18,707 nt of DNA from Mageeibacillus sp. UBA3708 (GCA_002371375.1 DFIB01000216.1:1-18707), one strand, 5' to 3'; positions 1 through 8,769 are shown, numbered from the stretch's first letter. Notes: generated by a model not told the origin, from the letters alone. A program made the numbers and translations.

Positions 1-667
1 GCGGAACCGGTATATGTCTGTGCGGATATTGAAGCGATCGTAAAAGATGCAGTATTCGCAACAATCTTGAATGTTGCCGTCTTCGTCCCCGAATAGTTAC
101 CCTTACCCGTTACAGTCACTGTTGCAGTTCCGACATTTATGTTATTGCTGTAGGAGACTGTATAATCTGTTCCGGATACCAGCGTCTTTGATCCGTCCTT
201 AACTGTAACAGCAGGCTTGATAGCTGAACCTGTGTAAGTCTGATCCGCTATCGAACTGTAAGTCAATCCGCTTACAGCCTTTGCTTTAATAGTAAATTCA
301 GCTGTTGCAGTTCCTGCATAGTTGCCCTTACCTGTTACAGTCACTGTTGCAGTTCCGGCATTTATGTTATTGCTGTAGGAGACTGTATAATCTGTTCCGG
401 ATATCAGCGTCTTTGAGCCGTCCTTAACTGTAACAGCAGGCTTGATAGCGGAACCGGTATATGTCTGTGCGGATATTGAAGCGATCGTAAAAGATGCAGT
501 ATTCGCAACAATCTTGAATGTTGCCGTCTTCGTCCCTGAATAGTTACCCTTACCTGTTACAGTCACAGTTGCAGTTCCGACATTGATGTTATTGCTGTAG
601 GAGACCGTATAGTCAGTTCCGGATACCAGCGTCTTTGATCCGTCCTTAACTGTAACAGCAGGTGTGA
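1..667 (-). repeat. Recent 447-bp (two-domain, 149-codon) duplication inside the array
   Basis: Bases 1-220 match bases 448-667 with only about ten differences. The first 89 bases are identical and most later changes are at third codon positions. The offset of 447 bp is exactly 149 codons, i.e. two domains, so frame is kept. The unit between the copies (about 225-447) is also very close to both. Short-read assemblies can collapse such arrays, so the copy number here may be an underestimate. Confidence 0.85.
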
Positions 668-2723
668 TAGCTGAACCCGTATATACCTTATCTGCAATTG
701 AAGATATGACTGTTCCGCTCAATGATCTTGCAGCAATGGTAAATGTCCGGCTGCCTGTTCCTGAATAATTGCCGATACCCTGAACAGAGACTGTCGCAGT
801 ACCCTTATTAACATTGTTTGTGTATGTGGCTTCATAATCCGTTCCGTCTTTGAGAACAACACCATAACAGCTGACTGTTATGGCCGGTTTGATCGCAGAA
901 CCTGTATAAGTCTGCGATGCAATCGTGCTGACTGTAAGTGAACCCGGATCAGGCTCGATCGTAAAATCGATCTTCTTTGAACCGGTATAGTTGCCACACC
1001 CGGTAAGTGTTGCTGTTGCTGTGCCCGCATTTACATTATTCGCATAAGACAATGTAAAATCATAGGGACTGCTGAGAGTTACGGAACCGTCCTTTACAGT
1101 CGGATACGGCTTTTGGGCATATCCGCTATATTCATAGCTGCCTGTGAATGATGCCGTAACAGAGCTTATAGACTTAGGATTGATCGTAAACTCCACGGTC
1201 TTAGTTCCGCTATAGATTCCCTTGCCATATATAAAGATACTGGCTGTTCCGGCGTTGACATTCGCACTGTAACTTACGGTATAATCTGTATCCTTAACAA
1301 GTTGCGTTGTTCCATACTTCACGGTAACTGAAGGCTTGATCGCCGACCCTGTGTAAGTCTGTGCTGATACGGAACTTACCGTAGCGTCCGTTATCGGTTT
1401 GCCGATGATTTTGAAATAACATGAGATGGATCCCCTGTAATGTCCCTTACATGTAATAGTTACCCTCGCACTCGACGATATGGCGGTATTGTTGTAATAT
1501 GTCAGGGTATAATCTGTTCCTTCCTTAAGGACAGTGGAACCGTCTCTCACAACAACCTTTGGCGTTATCTCAGATCCTGTATAGACCTGATCGGGAATGC
1601 TGCCGATAGTCAGATTATTTACACTGATCCCATAGATCGTGAAGTGCTTGGTGGCCGTACCGGTCAGTATATTGCTGATACCGGTAATGTTGATTTCAGC
1701 TGAACCGGGTTCAACATTATTTGTAAATGTAAGTGTATAATCCACATTCTCCTTGAATACGATATTACCGTATTTGACAGTGACATTAGGGATTATAGCA
1801 GAACCGTTATATGTGTACGTTGAATCTGTAGTGCAGCTCACAAGGGACGCATTTACCGGATTAATATTGAAATTATAATCCTTTGATCCTGCATAATTCC
1901 CAATACCTGTCAGCGTCATTGTCGCTGTTCCCACATTCACATTATTACTGTAACTTACAGTATAATCCGTACCTTCAACCAGAACCTGTGATCCGTTCCT
2001 GAGAGTAACGTTCTGTGTCAGCGCCGAACCGGTATAAGTCTTGTTACTAACAAAGCAATAAAGAGATGATATCTGCCTTGGGACGATCTTAAATGTCATT
2101 TTCTTTGATCCGGTATAATTGCCGGTCATCGTAACGGTAGCAGTAGCTGTTCCGATCTCCGTATTATCAGAATAACTCACCGTATAATCCGTGCCTTTGA
2201 CGAGAGTCCTCGTACCGTTCTTTATCACAGGATTGGGTATTATCTCACTTCCTGTGTATTGCTGATCTGCTATATCAGCAAATGTAAGGTTACTTGCCGG
2301 CTGCTTGGTAATCGTGAAAGTGGCAGTTCTCTCTCCTTCAAAACTTCCCATACCGGTAATAGTAACTGTCGCAGTTCCCGGATTGGTATTATCAACACAT
2401 GCAACTGTATAATGCGTATTCTTTTTCAGAGTGGTTCCGTTCAATGTCAGAGTGATCTGCGGAACAATGGCTCCGCCGGTATAATTTACCGACTGTAAAG
2501 CATTTATTGTACAATCATTGATATCACGCTTGAGGATCTCAAACGTTATATATCTGCTGCCGGAATAATTGCCCTTTCCGCTAATGTTAATATATGCACC
2601 GTTCGTTACGTACTTGTTATTTGAGTAACCGGTAATGGTATAATCAGTTCCTTCAACAAGTGTCTTGTTCCCCCAAGTAATTACCGGCTTGGGAGTCACA
2701 CCTTCCGGGTCAAATCTGATGAC
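1..2723 (-). repeat. In-frame tandem array of ~75-aa Ig-like repeats (12 full, one cut by edge)
   Basis: Twelve recognisable units plus one cut off at the edge, each about 222-228 bp, follow each other from about codon 325 of the CAP protein. The consensus is YTGSAIKPAVTVKDG, then a GTDYTVSYSNN block, then GTATVTVTGKGNYSGT. The first unit is the most divergent (FDPEGVTPKPVITWGNKTL). Units near the CAP domain differ at many residues, for example YNGSAIIPNVTVKYG and YSGYAQKPYPTVKDG. Units between about 1 and 720 are almost identical in protein and DNA. This is the pattern of recent duplication at the distal end of the array. Confidence 0.88.
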
Positions 2724-3695
2724 ACCCGGAACTGTGCAAGTAATCTCTGAATCGCCTATACTCTTGGCATAGACGGTAACGTTATTTACATATGAATAAG
2801 TCTTCCCGCCGAAAGTCACACTTGCCGTCAACTTGCACGTTCCCGTTCCGACAGCGGAAACAGACTTGTTGTTTACGACCGTGAGCACCGATGTATCGCT
2901 TGATTGCCAATTAAGATTTGTAAGTTCATTTGAAGGGACCATTATTCCGCGTGATCCATAGAATTCTACAGGCTGATAATAACCGCTTATTCCCGGCAGT
3001 TCCTTAGTCTGACCATACACCATACTATAGAACGAACTATCTGCATAGATCTTGAAATCTGCCGTTGAAGTATCTATCCTGACTGTTCCTGTCTTCGTAC
3101 CCGTAACTGCTGTGGTAGCGGCAGTATTACTGTTCTTCGTGCCGAATTCCTGCACCCAGTAATCATAACCGCCATAACTCACATGCGCGATACCTATCGC
3201 CGTAAAACTCGAGCTGAGCATTGCTCTTCTATGGCCCTGACCGGAGTAATCGTCATTATTCTCCTGCCATATCACAAAAGCTCTGTCAGCCGATATACCG
3301 TAACTGCCGGCAGCAATATTCTCACCGTTGGATTTGACACCGTTGTAAGTACATGTATTCCAAGCTGTTCCGTCCGGTCTTGTATGATCAAAACTCACCG
3401 CTATCTCATATGCCCTCTGAAGTGCGATCTGCTCCAGAGCGTAGTCATATGTGTATGCCTTCAAGACTCCGCATGACACATCGACATTACTTGTATTCTT
3501 ATAAGTTGCAGTTCCGCTTGTCCTCCACTCATTAATCAGCTGGAGCTGATCTCTGGCAGACTGCATATCCACTTCATACGTAAGCGTAAAGGATCTGTAC
3601 GTGGCTGCGGAGACATTGCCAAGCAACATAAAAATAACAATAAAAGATGAGATAATTCCTGCAAAAGATTTGAATTTGCGTGATGAGGTAACCAT
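1..3695 (-). CDS. Secreted CAP-domain surface protein with Ig-like repeat stalk (C-terminus outside window)
   Basis: Open frame of 1231 residues from ATG 3695 to the left edge, no stop; the end is missing. AAGGAGG lies 7-8 nt upstream. Residues 1-30 are a signal peptide (RKFK, hydrophobic core, NVSA cleavage site). Residues about 42-187 match the bacterial CAP/SCP family: H104 in DHTRPDGTAW, GENIAAG at 124-130, GHRRAM at 154-159, and VQEFG closing the domain. C75 and C115 could pair. Residues about 212-310 resemble a Big_2 domain (WQSSDTSV, AVGTGTCKLTASV). From about residue 325, tandem ~75-residue repeats carry YTGSAIKPAVTV, GTDYTVSYSNN and GTATVTVTGKGNYSGT, a repeat common in clostridial surface proteins. 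The protein is probably exported and surface-displayed, with the CAP head on a long stalk. Any wall anchor would be outside the window. Enzymatic activity of the CAP head is not known. Confidence 0.9.
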   Translation of the reverse strand, partial: MVTSSRKFKSFAGIISSFIVIFMLLGNVSAATYRSFTLTYEVDMQSARDQLQLINEWRTSGTATYKNTSNVDVSCGVLKAYTYDYALEQIALQRAYEIAVSFDHTRPDGTAWNTCTYNGVKSNGENIAAGSYGISADRAFVIWQENNDDYSGQGHRRAMLSSSFTAIGIAHVSYGGYDYWVQEFGTKNSNTAATTAVTGTKTGTVRIDTSTADFKIYADSSFYSMVYGQTKELPGISGYYQPVEFYGSRGIMVPSNELTNLNWQSSDTSVLTVVNNKSVSAVGTGTCKLTASVTFGGKTYSYVNNVTVYAKSIGDSEITCTVPGVIRFDPEGVTPKPVITWGNKTLVEGTDYTITGYSNNKYVTNGAYINISGKGNYSGSRYITFEILKRDINDCTINALQSVNYTGGAIVPQITLTLNGTTLKKNTHYTVACVDNTNPGTATVTITGMGSFEGERTATFTITKQPASNLTFADIADQQYTGSEIIPNPVIKNGTRTLVKGTDYTVSYSDNTEIGTATATVTMTGNYTGSKKMTFKIVPRQISSLYCFVSNKTYTGSALTQNVTLRNGSQVLVEGTDYTVSYSNNVNVGTATMTLTGIGNYAGSKDYNFNINPVNASLVSCTTDSTYTYNGSAIIPNVTVKYGNIVFKENVDYTLTFTNNVEPGSAEINITGISNILTGTATKHFTIYGISVNNLTIGSIPDQVYTGSEITPKVVVRDGSTVLKEGTDYTLTYYNNTAISSSARVTITCKGHYRGSISCYFKIIGKPITDATVSSVSAQTYTGSAIKPSVTVKYGTTQLVKDTDYTVSYSANVNAGTASIFIYGKGIYSGTKTVEFTINPKSISSVTASFTGSYEYSGYAQKPYPTVKDGSVTLSSPYDFTLSYANNVNAGTATATLTGCGNYTGSKKIDFTIEPDPGSLTVSTIASQTYTGSAIKPAITVSCYGVVLKDGTDYEATYTNNVNKGTATVSVQGIGNYSGTGSRTFTIAARSLSGTVISSIADKVYTGSAITPAVTVKDGSKTLVSGTDYTVSYSNNINVGTATVTVTGKGNYSGTKTATFKIVANTASFTIASISAQTYTGSAIKPAVTVKDGSKTLISGTDYTVSYSNNINAGTATVTVTGKGNYAGTATAEFTIKAKAVSGLTYSSIADQTYTGSAIKPAVTVKDGSKTLVSGTDYTVSYSNNINVGTATVTVTGKGNYSGTKTATFKIVANTASFTIASISAQTYTGS

Positions 3696-3718
3696 AATAC
3701 GCCCTCCTTATTAACTCT

Positions 3719-3747
3719 AAATTAGTTTGTAATCCTGCAGTTGTCAA
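3719..3747 (-). promoter_or_regulatory. Probable sigma-A promoter of the CAP surface protein gene
   Basis: On the minus strand a perfect TTGACA (3742-3747) is followed by a 17-bp spacer and TAATTT (3719-3724), a weak -10. The AAGGAGG ribosome site and ATG 3695 follow. This suggests the gene is transcribed separately from the nadE operon that precedes it. Confidence 0.55.
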
Positions 3748-3818
3748 GATATATTATCCGCATGTACTGCTTATATCCATAGGACACAAAAGATAAGTCA
3801 AAGGTTCATTCATTATCC

Positions 3819-3845
3819 CCGGATGTCACAGGAATGTGTCTCCGG
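3819..3845 (-). terminator. Imperfect hairpin downstream of nadE, possible weak terminator
   Basis: CCGGA and TCCGG arms, with an inner CACA/TGTG pairing around TTCC, form a stem with a small internal loop about 60 nt after the nadE stop. There is no T-run after it, so intrinsic termination is doubtful. A second short hairpin (CCTGC-N8-GCAGG) lies right after the stop codon. The remainder of 3748-3902 shows nothing else recognisable. Confidence 0.25.
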
Positions 3846-3902
3846 CAAAGTATGCAGTACCTGCTGCGTATAATTCACTCCGCACCTGCATGAGTTAGCA
3901 GG

Positions 3903-5822
3903 TTAGTCGCGTGCGCTCTCGAGATCATCCATCCACATCTGATAACTCGTGTCCGAACTCATTCTCAAGTCACCTCGCGGCGACAGCGCTACCGTACCGA
4001 CTTTGGGACCGTCCGGCAGACATGATCTCTTGAACTGCTGGGTAAAGAATCTTCTTATAAAAGTCTTAAGCCATTTGTAGATCGTGTCATCATCATAGAT
4101 TCCGTCGAATGCAACGACAGCCAGACGGTAGATCTTGGACGGTGCAAAACCATAGCGGACAAAATAGTACAGGAAGAAATCATGAAGTTCATAAGGACCT
4201 ACTATATCCTCTGTCTTCTGTACGATATCACCCGATTCATCAGGCGGAAGCAGTTCAGGCGATACGGGGGTATTCAAGACATCTGTAAGGACTTCTGATA
4301 AAGAAGGCTGCTCATCTCTGACGCGCTTAGCCTCATACTGAACAAGATACCTCACAAGAGTCTTGGGAATTGATCCGTTGACGCCGTACATTGACATATG
4401 ATCGCCGTTATATGTCGCCCATCCGAGCGCCAGTTCCGACAGATCACCCGTACCGATTACGATACCGTTGCACTGGTTGGCAATATCCATAAGCAGCTGC
4501 GTACGCTCCCTTGCCTGGGCATTCTCATATGTAACATCGTGTTCATCGGGAGACTGGGAGATATCCTCAAAGTGCTGCAGAACACTCTTGGAAATGTTTA
4601 TTTCGCGGATAGATACCCCGTAGGAATCTGCCAGCTCGATTGAATTATTCTTCGTTCTTGAAGTCGTGCCGAAACAAGGCATCGTCACAGCATGGATATT
4701 TCCACGAGGGATTCCCAGATAATCGAAAGCATGAACCGTAACGATCAGTGCCAATGTCGAATCGAGGCCTCCTGACAGTCCGATTACCGCATCAGAGCAA
4801 TTAATTGCAGACAATCTCGTTGCAAGACCCATGGCCTGCATGCCAATTATATCCTCGCACCTGCTGTCAAGTTCTTTGCCTGATTTAGGCACGAATGGTC
4901 TTGTCGATATCTCTCTTGCAGGCACATCAATATCAGGTAATTCAAAACTGATATTCACCACATCAACACTTCTGTCAGTCTCGGCATAAAAAGTATTTAT
5001 TCTCTTTCGCTCATGCGAGATACGCTCAAGGTCGATATCGGCCCATATAAGTTCCTCATCGTATCCCCTGCGCTCTTCCAGCACTTTACCATTCTCACAT
5101 ATTATGTCATGACCTGCGAAAACAAGATCCGTCGATGATTCTCCGAATCCGCAGTCACTGTAAACATATGCGCAAAGCTGTTTGGCCGAGGCCACTGACA
5201 CAAGATCCCTGCGGTATCCTGCCTTGCCGATAACCTCATCTGAAGCAGACGGGTTAACAATGACAGTTGCTCCTGCCATACAGTAGCCGACAGAGGGATT
5301 GTCCGGCACCCACAATTCCTCACATATCTCAACAGCGATCGCCAGATCGGGATACTCCTCGTGTTCGAATATCAGCTTGCCGAACGGAATGCCTTCATAT
5401 GTACAGCCGAGTTCACCCTCTTCATATGCATTGAAATACCTTGTCTCGTAGAACTCGCCATACCCCGGGATTATACTTTTGGGGACTATACCTGCCACCT
5501 CGCCCCTGCAAAGAACGGCGGCACAATCGTATAGCTTGTGATTCATCTGTACGGGCAGTCCGACAATTATTGCCATCTCGAGGCAGGCTGTCCTGTCAGC
5601 TATATCCAGCAGAGCGTAGAATGCGGCATCGGTAAGAGTCTTATGAAGGAACATGTCCTGACATGTGTATCCCGTTATCGACAACTCCGGAAATACGAGC
5701 ACAGATATATCTTTCTGTGCGGCAATAGTTGACAGTTCAACTATTCGGTCTGCGTTATAACTGCAATCTGCTACTTTGACATTGGGCGTGGCACAGCCGA
5801 CTCTGACAAATCCGTCTCTCAT
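3903..5822 (-). CDS. nadE: Glutamine-dependent NAD+ synthetase
   Basis: Final step of NAD biosynthesis: ATP-dependent amidation of nicotinate adenine dinucleotide, with ammonia released from glutamine by the N-terminal domain. At 639 aa it has the long two-domain form. The nitrilase-type glutaminase domain (about 5-290) shows the Glu-Lys-Cys triad as E46 (FPELSITGY), K115 (VPKSIIPG) and C167 (EICEELW). The synthetase domain (about 320-639) has the ATP pyrophosphatase loop GLSGGLDST at 348-356 and the motifs GTGDLSELALGW and NGSIPKTLVRYL. The ATG is 2 nt after the stop of the acyl-CoA ligase gene, and AGAGG overlaps that gene's end, so translation is probably coupled. It is the last gene of the thioesterase-ligase-nadE operon. 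All key residues look intact. Confidence 0.96.
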   Translation of the reverse strand: MRDGFVRVGCATPNVKVADCSYNADRIVELSTIAAQKDISVLVFPELSITGYTCQDMFLHKTLTDAAFYALLDIADRTACLEMAIIVGLPVQMNHKLYDCAAVLCRGEVAGIVPKSIIPGYGEFYETRYFNAYEEGELGCTYEGIPFGKLIFEHEEYPDLAIAVEICEELWVPDNPSVGYCMAGATVIVNPSASDEVIGKAGYRRDLVSVASAKQLCAYVYSDCGFGESSTDLVFAGHDIICENGKVLEERRGYDEELIWADIDLERISHERKRINTFYAETDRSVDVVNISFELPDIDVPAREISTRPFVPKSGKELDSRCEDIIGMQAMGLATRLSAINCSDAVIGLSGGLDSTLALIVTVHAFDYLGIPRGNIHAVTMPCFGTTSRTKNNSIELADSYGVSIREINISKSVLQHFEDISQSPDEHDVTYENAQARERTQLLMDIANQCNGIVIGTGDLSELALGWATYNGDHMSMYGVNGSIPKTLVRYLVQYEAKRVRDEQPSLSEVLTDVLNTPVSPELLPPDESGDIVQKTEDIVGPYELHDFFLYYFVRYGFAPSKIYRLAVVAFDGIYDDDTIYKWLKTFIRRFFTQQFKRSCLPDGPKVGTVALSPRGDLRMSSDTSYQMWMDDLESARD

Positions 5823-5824
5823 AA

Positions 5825-7525
5825 TCAGTACCTCTTAATCTTTTTGGAAGTGTTCTTCTCAAATTCTGTCTTGCGGAGAACAACTCTCTTGATCCTCTTG
5901 TAATTCGGAAGCTTCTCATTGGCTTCCTCGGAGACCTGCTTGAGCAGAGCTTCGATCTTATCGTCTGAAGCGCCCTCACCAAGCTTCGCCTCGACCTGCT
6001 CCATATCAGGGAAAATGGTTGCAACAATAATAGTATCGTTCTTCACCTCATCTTCCACACCTGATACGACACTCTCTGCAACGTACGGAGACAGTGACAG
6101 CAGGTATTCAATCTCCTCAGGGAAAACATTCTTGCCGTTCTTGGCAATGATTACGTTCTTCTTGCGGCCTGTGATGATACAGAAGCCATCCTTATCAATA
6201 TATCCGAGATCACCTGTATGATAGTAACCGTCTTTATCGAGAGCCTTGGCAGTAGCCTCGGGATCGTTATAGTAACCGAGGAAAATATTATCTCCTTTTG
6301 CGATGAATTCACCGATTCCGTCTTCATCCGGATCAAGCACTTTGACGTCACATCCCGGAAGCGGAAGCCCTGCCGCATGATTCTTGAAGTCGACGTCCCT
6401 GTTGAGCGCGAGAATCGGCGCACACTCCGTAAGACCGTATCCCTGAATACAGATAAAACCCATGTCCTGGAAGAATCTCAGCATATCGGGGTTGACCGGG
6501 GCTCCGCCCAGAATGATAAGCCTCATTCTTCCGCCGAAGACTTCGTGGATGTCTTTGAACAGCTTTTTCCTCACGTCAATATGGAGCTTCATAAGGAACC
6601 TCGACAATTTGATTCCCGTACGGAGTTTCTTAGCTTGCTTGGGGTCCTCGTTGACCTTCTTCATGATCGCTTTGTAGAACATCTCAAGCATTACCGGAAC
6701 CATCAGCACACAGGTGGGCTTGGCTTCCTTGATATTGGATGTGATATATCTGAGGCCTTCACAAATAGCTATTGTGGATCCTCTGTACACCTGTCCGAGG
6801 AATCCGCACGTACACTCATATGTATGATGCAAAGGCAGAACAGAGAAGAAAACGTCATCCCTGTAGATATAAACCATCGAATACATTGCCATCAGGTTCT
6901 TGCATATATTACGCTGGCAGAGCATGACCGCCTTGGATTTGGCCGTTGTCCCGGATGTGAACAGGAGAATGGTCATCTCATTCTCATCAATCGGAGTCTC
7001 AAGATAATCGCTGTTACCGGCTGCAAGAAGGTCTTCACCCTCTTTGAGGAGAGCGGAGAAAGACATAAATCTGGAATCCTTTGTATCATCCATGCTCACA
7101 TAATACTTGATAGTGGGAATCTTGCCGTACACCTGATCAACTACAGACAGCTTGGATCCTGAGAATATCAACACATCAACTTCGGCTCTTACAAGACAGT
7201 TCTCTATCTCTTCCGGATGGAGTTCCTTATCTATAGGAACGACACAACCAACACCGTTAGTCGTTGCAAGATAAGAGACAAACCACTCATATCTCGTCTC
7301 TGACAGTATAGCTACGCGTGCACCCTTTCTGACCCTTTTGAACAGTGCTGTTCCGAGAGAATCAATATCGTGATCGTATTTCTCGGTTGATACGGGGACA
7401 TATTCCCCACCCTTGACGGGCTTATGCAGGAAGACGGGATTACCCGGGAACTCACGCACACGTGTCTTGATAATATCTCTTAAATTCGTGATCTGTGTGA
7501 CTTCATAAAGCGGAATATTCTTCAT
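5825..7525 (-). CDS. AMP-forming long-chain acyl-CoA (or acyl-ACP) synthetase
   Basis: A 566-residue ANL-superfamily enzyme that activates a carboxylic acid, probably a fatty acid, as acyl-AMP and then transfers it to a thiol. Visible motifs: ATP loop LLFTSGTTAKSKAV (187-200), GGAPVNPDM (340-348), GYGLTECAP (362-370), YHTGDLG (435-441), GRKKNVI (453-459), and a C-terminal NTSKKIKR that carries the likely catalytic lysine (K562). No transmembrane segment is obvious. The start ATG is one base after the thioesterase stop (TAA-G-ATG), with GGAGG in the end of that gene. The gene next to it releases fatty acids from ACP, so a free fatty acid substrate is likely. Whether the acceptor is CoA or ACP cannot be told from the sequence. 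Confidence 0.92.
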   Translation of the reverse strand: MKNIPLYEVTQITNLRDIIKTRVREFPGNPVFLHKPVKGGEYVPVSTEKYDHDIDSLGTALFKRVRKGARVAILSETRYEWFVSYLATTNGVGCVVPIDKELHPEEIENCLVRAEVDVLIFSGSKLSVVDQVYGKIPTIKYYVSMDDTKDSRFMSFSALLKEGEDLLAAGNSDYLETPIDENEMTILLFTSGTTAKSKAVMLCQRNICKNLMAMYSMVYIYRDDVFFSVLPLHHTYECTCGFLGQVYRGSTIAICEGLRYITSNIKEAKPTCVLMVPVMLEMFYKAIMKKVNEDPKQAKKLRTGIKLSRFLMKLHIDVRKKLFKDIHEVFGGRMRLIILGGAPVNPDMLRFFQDMGFICIQGYGLTECAPILALNRDVDFKNHAAGLPLPGCDVKVLDPDEDGIGEFIAKGDNIFLGYYNDPEATAKALDKDGYYHTGDLGYIDKDGFCIITGRKKNVIIAKNGKNVFPEEIEYLLSLSPYVAESVVSGVEDEVKNDTIIVATIFPDMEQVEAKLGEGASDDKIEALLKQVSEEANEKLPNYKRIKRVVLRKTEFEKNTSKKIKRY

Positions 7526-7526
7526 C

Positions 7527-8261
7527 TTATACCTCCGGCTTTTGCATAATGATCACGGCATGAACCGAGTCATCCGTCCTGTCCTTTATAATAACACAAT
7601 GTGTGTCTCCGTCACTCGAATATTCAAGAAGAACAGTCTCACCCGGCTTGATCTCCTTCCTGTAGCAGACTTCCACATCATCGAACATCAGCTTGTCCAC
7701 ACCTTCCGGAAGCACCTCTTCCGCCAGATCAAGATAAGATGCATTATGAACGTGTCCGTTAAGGTCTATCATCGACTTGATCACCTTGAATTCCGCGCTG
7801 CTGATCAGCGGAAGATCGGGAGCGTTGCGTGTGAACTTGAATTCCGGGAAATTTACCCTGTCACTCTCAAGGCCGTAACAATCAATCTCTTCAGGAGACA
7901 GTTTGATCGGCCTGCCTGTCTCCGGTGATACTGCCACCCAGTTGGATGTGGCTATTGCTATGATATTACCTTCCATATCACGGATCTCATAATCTCTCGC
8001 AGCTTGAAGTCCCTTATATGAACGTCCCCATGTCACGGCCTTGATCGATGCACATGCCGCGGGTCTTGAATACACTTCCATCTTCCAGTTCAGCACAACC
8101 CAGGTCAGATGACTGATATCCTTCTCACCTGTACTCTGCCCGACCATCAATCCGTGGACATTTGCCGTATTTGACAGGGCCTCGATGAGAGCTTTATTTG
8201 TGATCTTATTGCCTTCACCCACATCCTGAAGCCCGACGAAAAAACACTGTTCTGCCTGCAT
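7527..8261 (-). CDS. Acyl-ACP thioesterase (double hot-dog fold)
   Basis: Hydrolyses acyl-ACP to free fatty acid. The product is 244 aa from the chosen start, a usual length for bacterial members (PF01643 family). The second hot-dog domain has the catalytic signature IDLNGHVHNASYL (165-177), matching the family D-x-N-x-H-x-x-N-x-x-Y pattern. The N-terminal half has VVLNWKMEVYSRP, typical of the first hot-dog. A longer frame can start at ATG 8279, but its codons 2-3 form AGGAGG, which sits 9 nt before the internal ATG at 8261. That is an ideal ribosome site, so 8261 is preferred. First gene of the operon with the acyl-CoA ligase and nadE. Confidence 0.9.
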   Translation of the reverse strand: MQAEQCFFVGLQDVGEGNKITNKALIEALSNTANVHGLMVGQSTGEKDISHLTWVVLNWKMEVYSRPAACASIKAVTWGRSYKGLQAARDYEIRDMEGNIIAIATSNWVAVSPETGRPIKLSPEEIDCYGLESDRVNFPEFKFTRNAPDLPLISSAEFKVIKSMIDLNGHVHNASYLDLAEEVLPEGVDKLMFDDVEVCYRKEIKPGETVLLEYSSDGDTHCVIIKDRTDDSVHAVIIMQKPEV

Positions 8262-8285
8262 TAATGCACGCCTCCTCATCCATAT

Positions 8286-8313
8286 TTGCTCATCGTATAG
8301 TATATGTTATAAT
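8286..8313 (+). promoter_or_regulatory. Extended -10 promoter giving a near-leaderless transcript
   Basis: A perfect TATAAT (8308-8313) is preceded by TGT (8305-8307), making an extended -10. A weak TTGCTC (8286-8291) sits 16 bp upstream. The ATG of the next gene begins 6 nt after the -10, so transcription should start at or within 1-2 nt of the start codon. Confidence 0.6.
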
Positions 8314-8327
8314 CACGTCATGGAAAA
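8299..8327 (-). promoter_or_regulatory. Candidate promoter of the thioesterase-ligase-nadE operon
   Basis: Minus strand TTTTCC (8322-8327), 17-bp spacer, TATACT (8299-8304, 5/6 match). The -35 is weak and lies over the start codon of the divergent gene at 8320. This promoter therefore overlaps the opposing one completely. Confidence 0.45.
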
Positions 8328-8769
8328 GAGAGATTTGATCGACAGAATATTTATAGCTTTTTGCGCGTTGACCCTGGTGTCGGTGTTTCTGCCGTGTGAT
8401 GAACTGGATAAGATCAGAAGCGGGATTTCAATACCTGTTTACTCTTCAATACTTGACGGCAAAGCCGGCTTTGTACACATTCTTCTGCCGGTCGCTGCGG
8501 CCTTCATGATCATCATCGGCAAGCGTGTGATCGCCTCATTACTCGGTTTTGTCACTGTGGGATTTAACGGCTTTACCGTATATTATTTCTGGGATCAGAG
8601 TGAATATATTGTCAATGCTTTCTCCTCCGGGAGCAAGTTGGGCGAGCTCTACCAGATGATCGGTTATGACGGCTGCACACATATCCTGCCTCTTGGATTC
8701 TATCTGGCAGTAGTCGCAATGTCATTATTGCTTCTGATATCTATTGTGAACCTGATAATCAAGGAGTGA
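8320..8769 (+). CDS. Unrecognised four-helix membrane protein
   Basis: 149 aa. I do not recognise the family. Hydrophobic segments lie at about 10-26, 49-66, 70-90 and 122-146, with short charged ends (MEKRDLIDR at the start, IIKE at the end). C46-like catalytic motifs or known domains are absent. No Shine-Dalgarno sequence precedes the ATG; instead a strong -10 is 6 nt upstream, so the mRNA is probably leaderless. No alternative in-frame start with a ribosome site is visible. It converges on the gene at 8773-9330, 3 nt apart, which is also a small four-helix protein. Function unknown. Confidence 0.75.
   Translation: MEKRDLIDRIFIAFCALTLVSVFLPCDELDKIRSGISIPVYSSILDGKAGFVHILLPVAAAFMIIIGKRVIASLLGFVTVGFNGFTVYYFWDQSEYIVNAFSSGSKLGELYQMIGYDGCTHILPLGFYLAVVAMSLLLLISIVNLIIKE

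Noticed and set aside
6218..7162. Long plus-strand frame of 314 codons
   Set aside because: It lies wholly antisense to the acyl-CoA ligase gene, whose family motifs are complete, and has no promoter or ribosome site.
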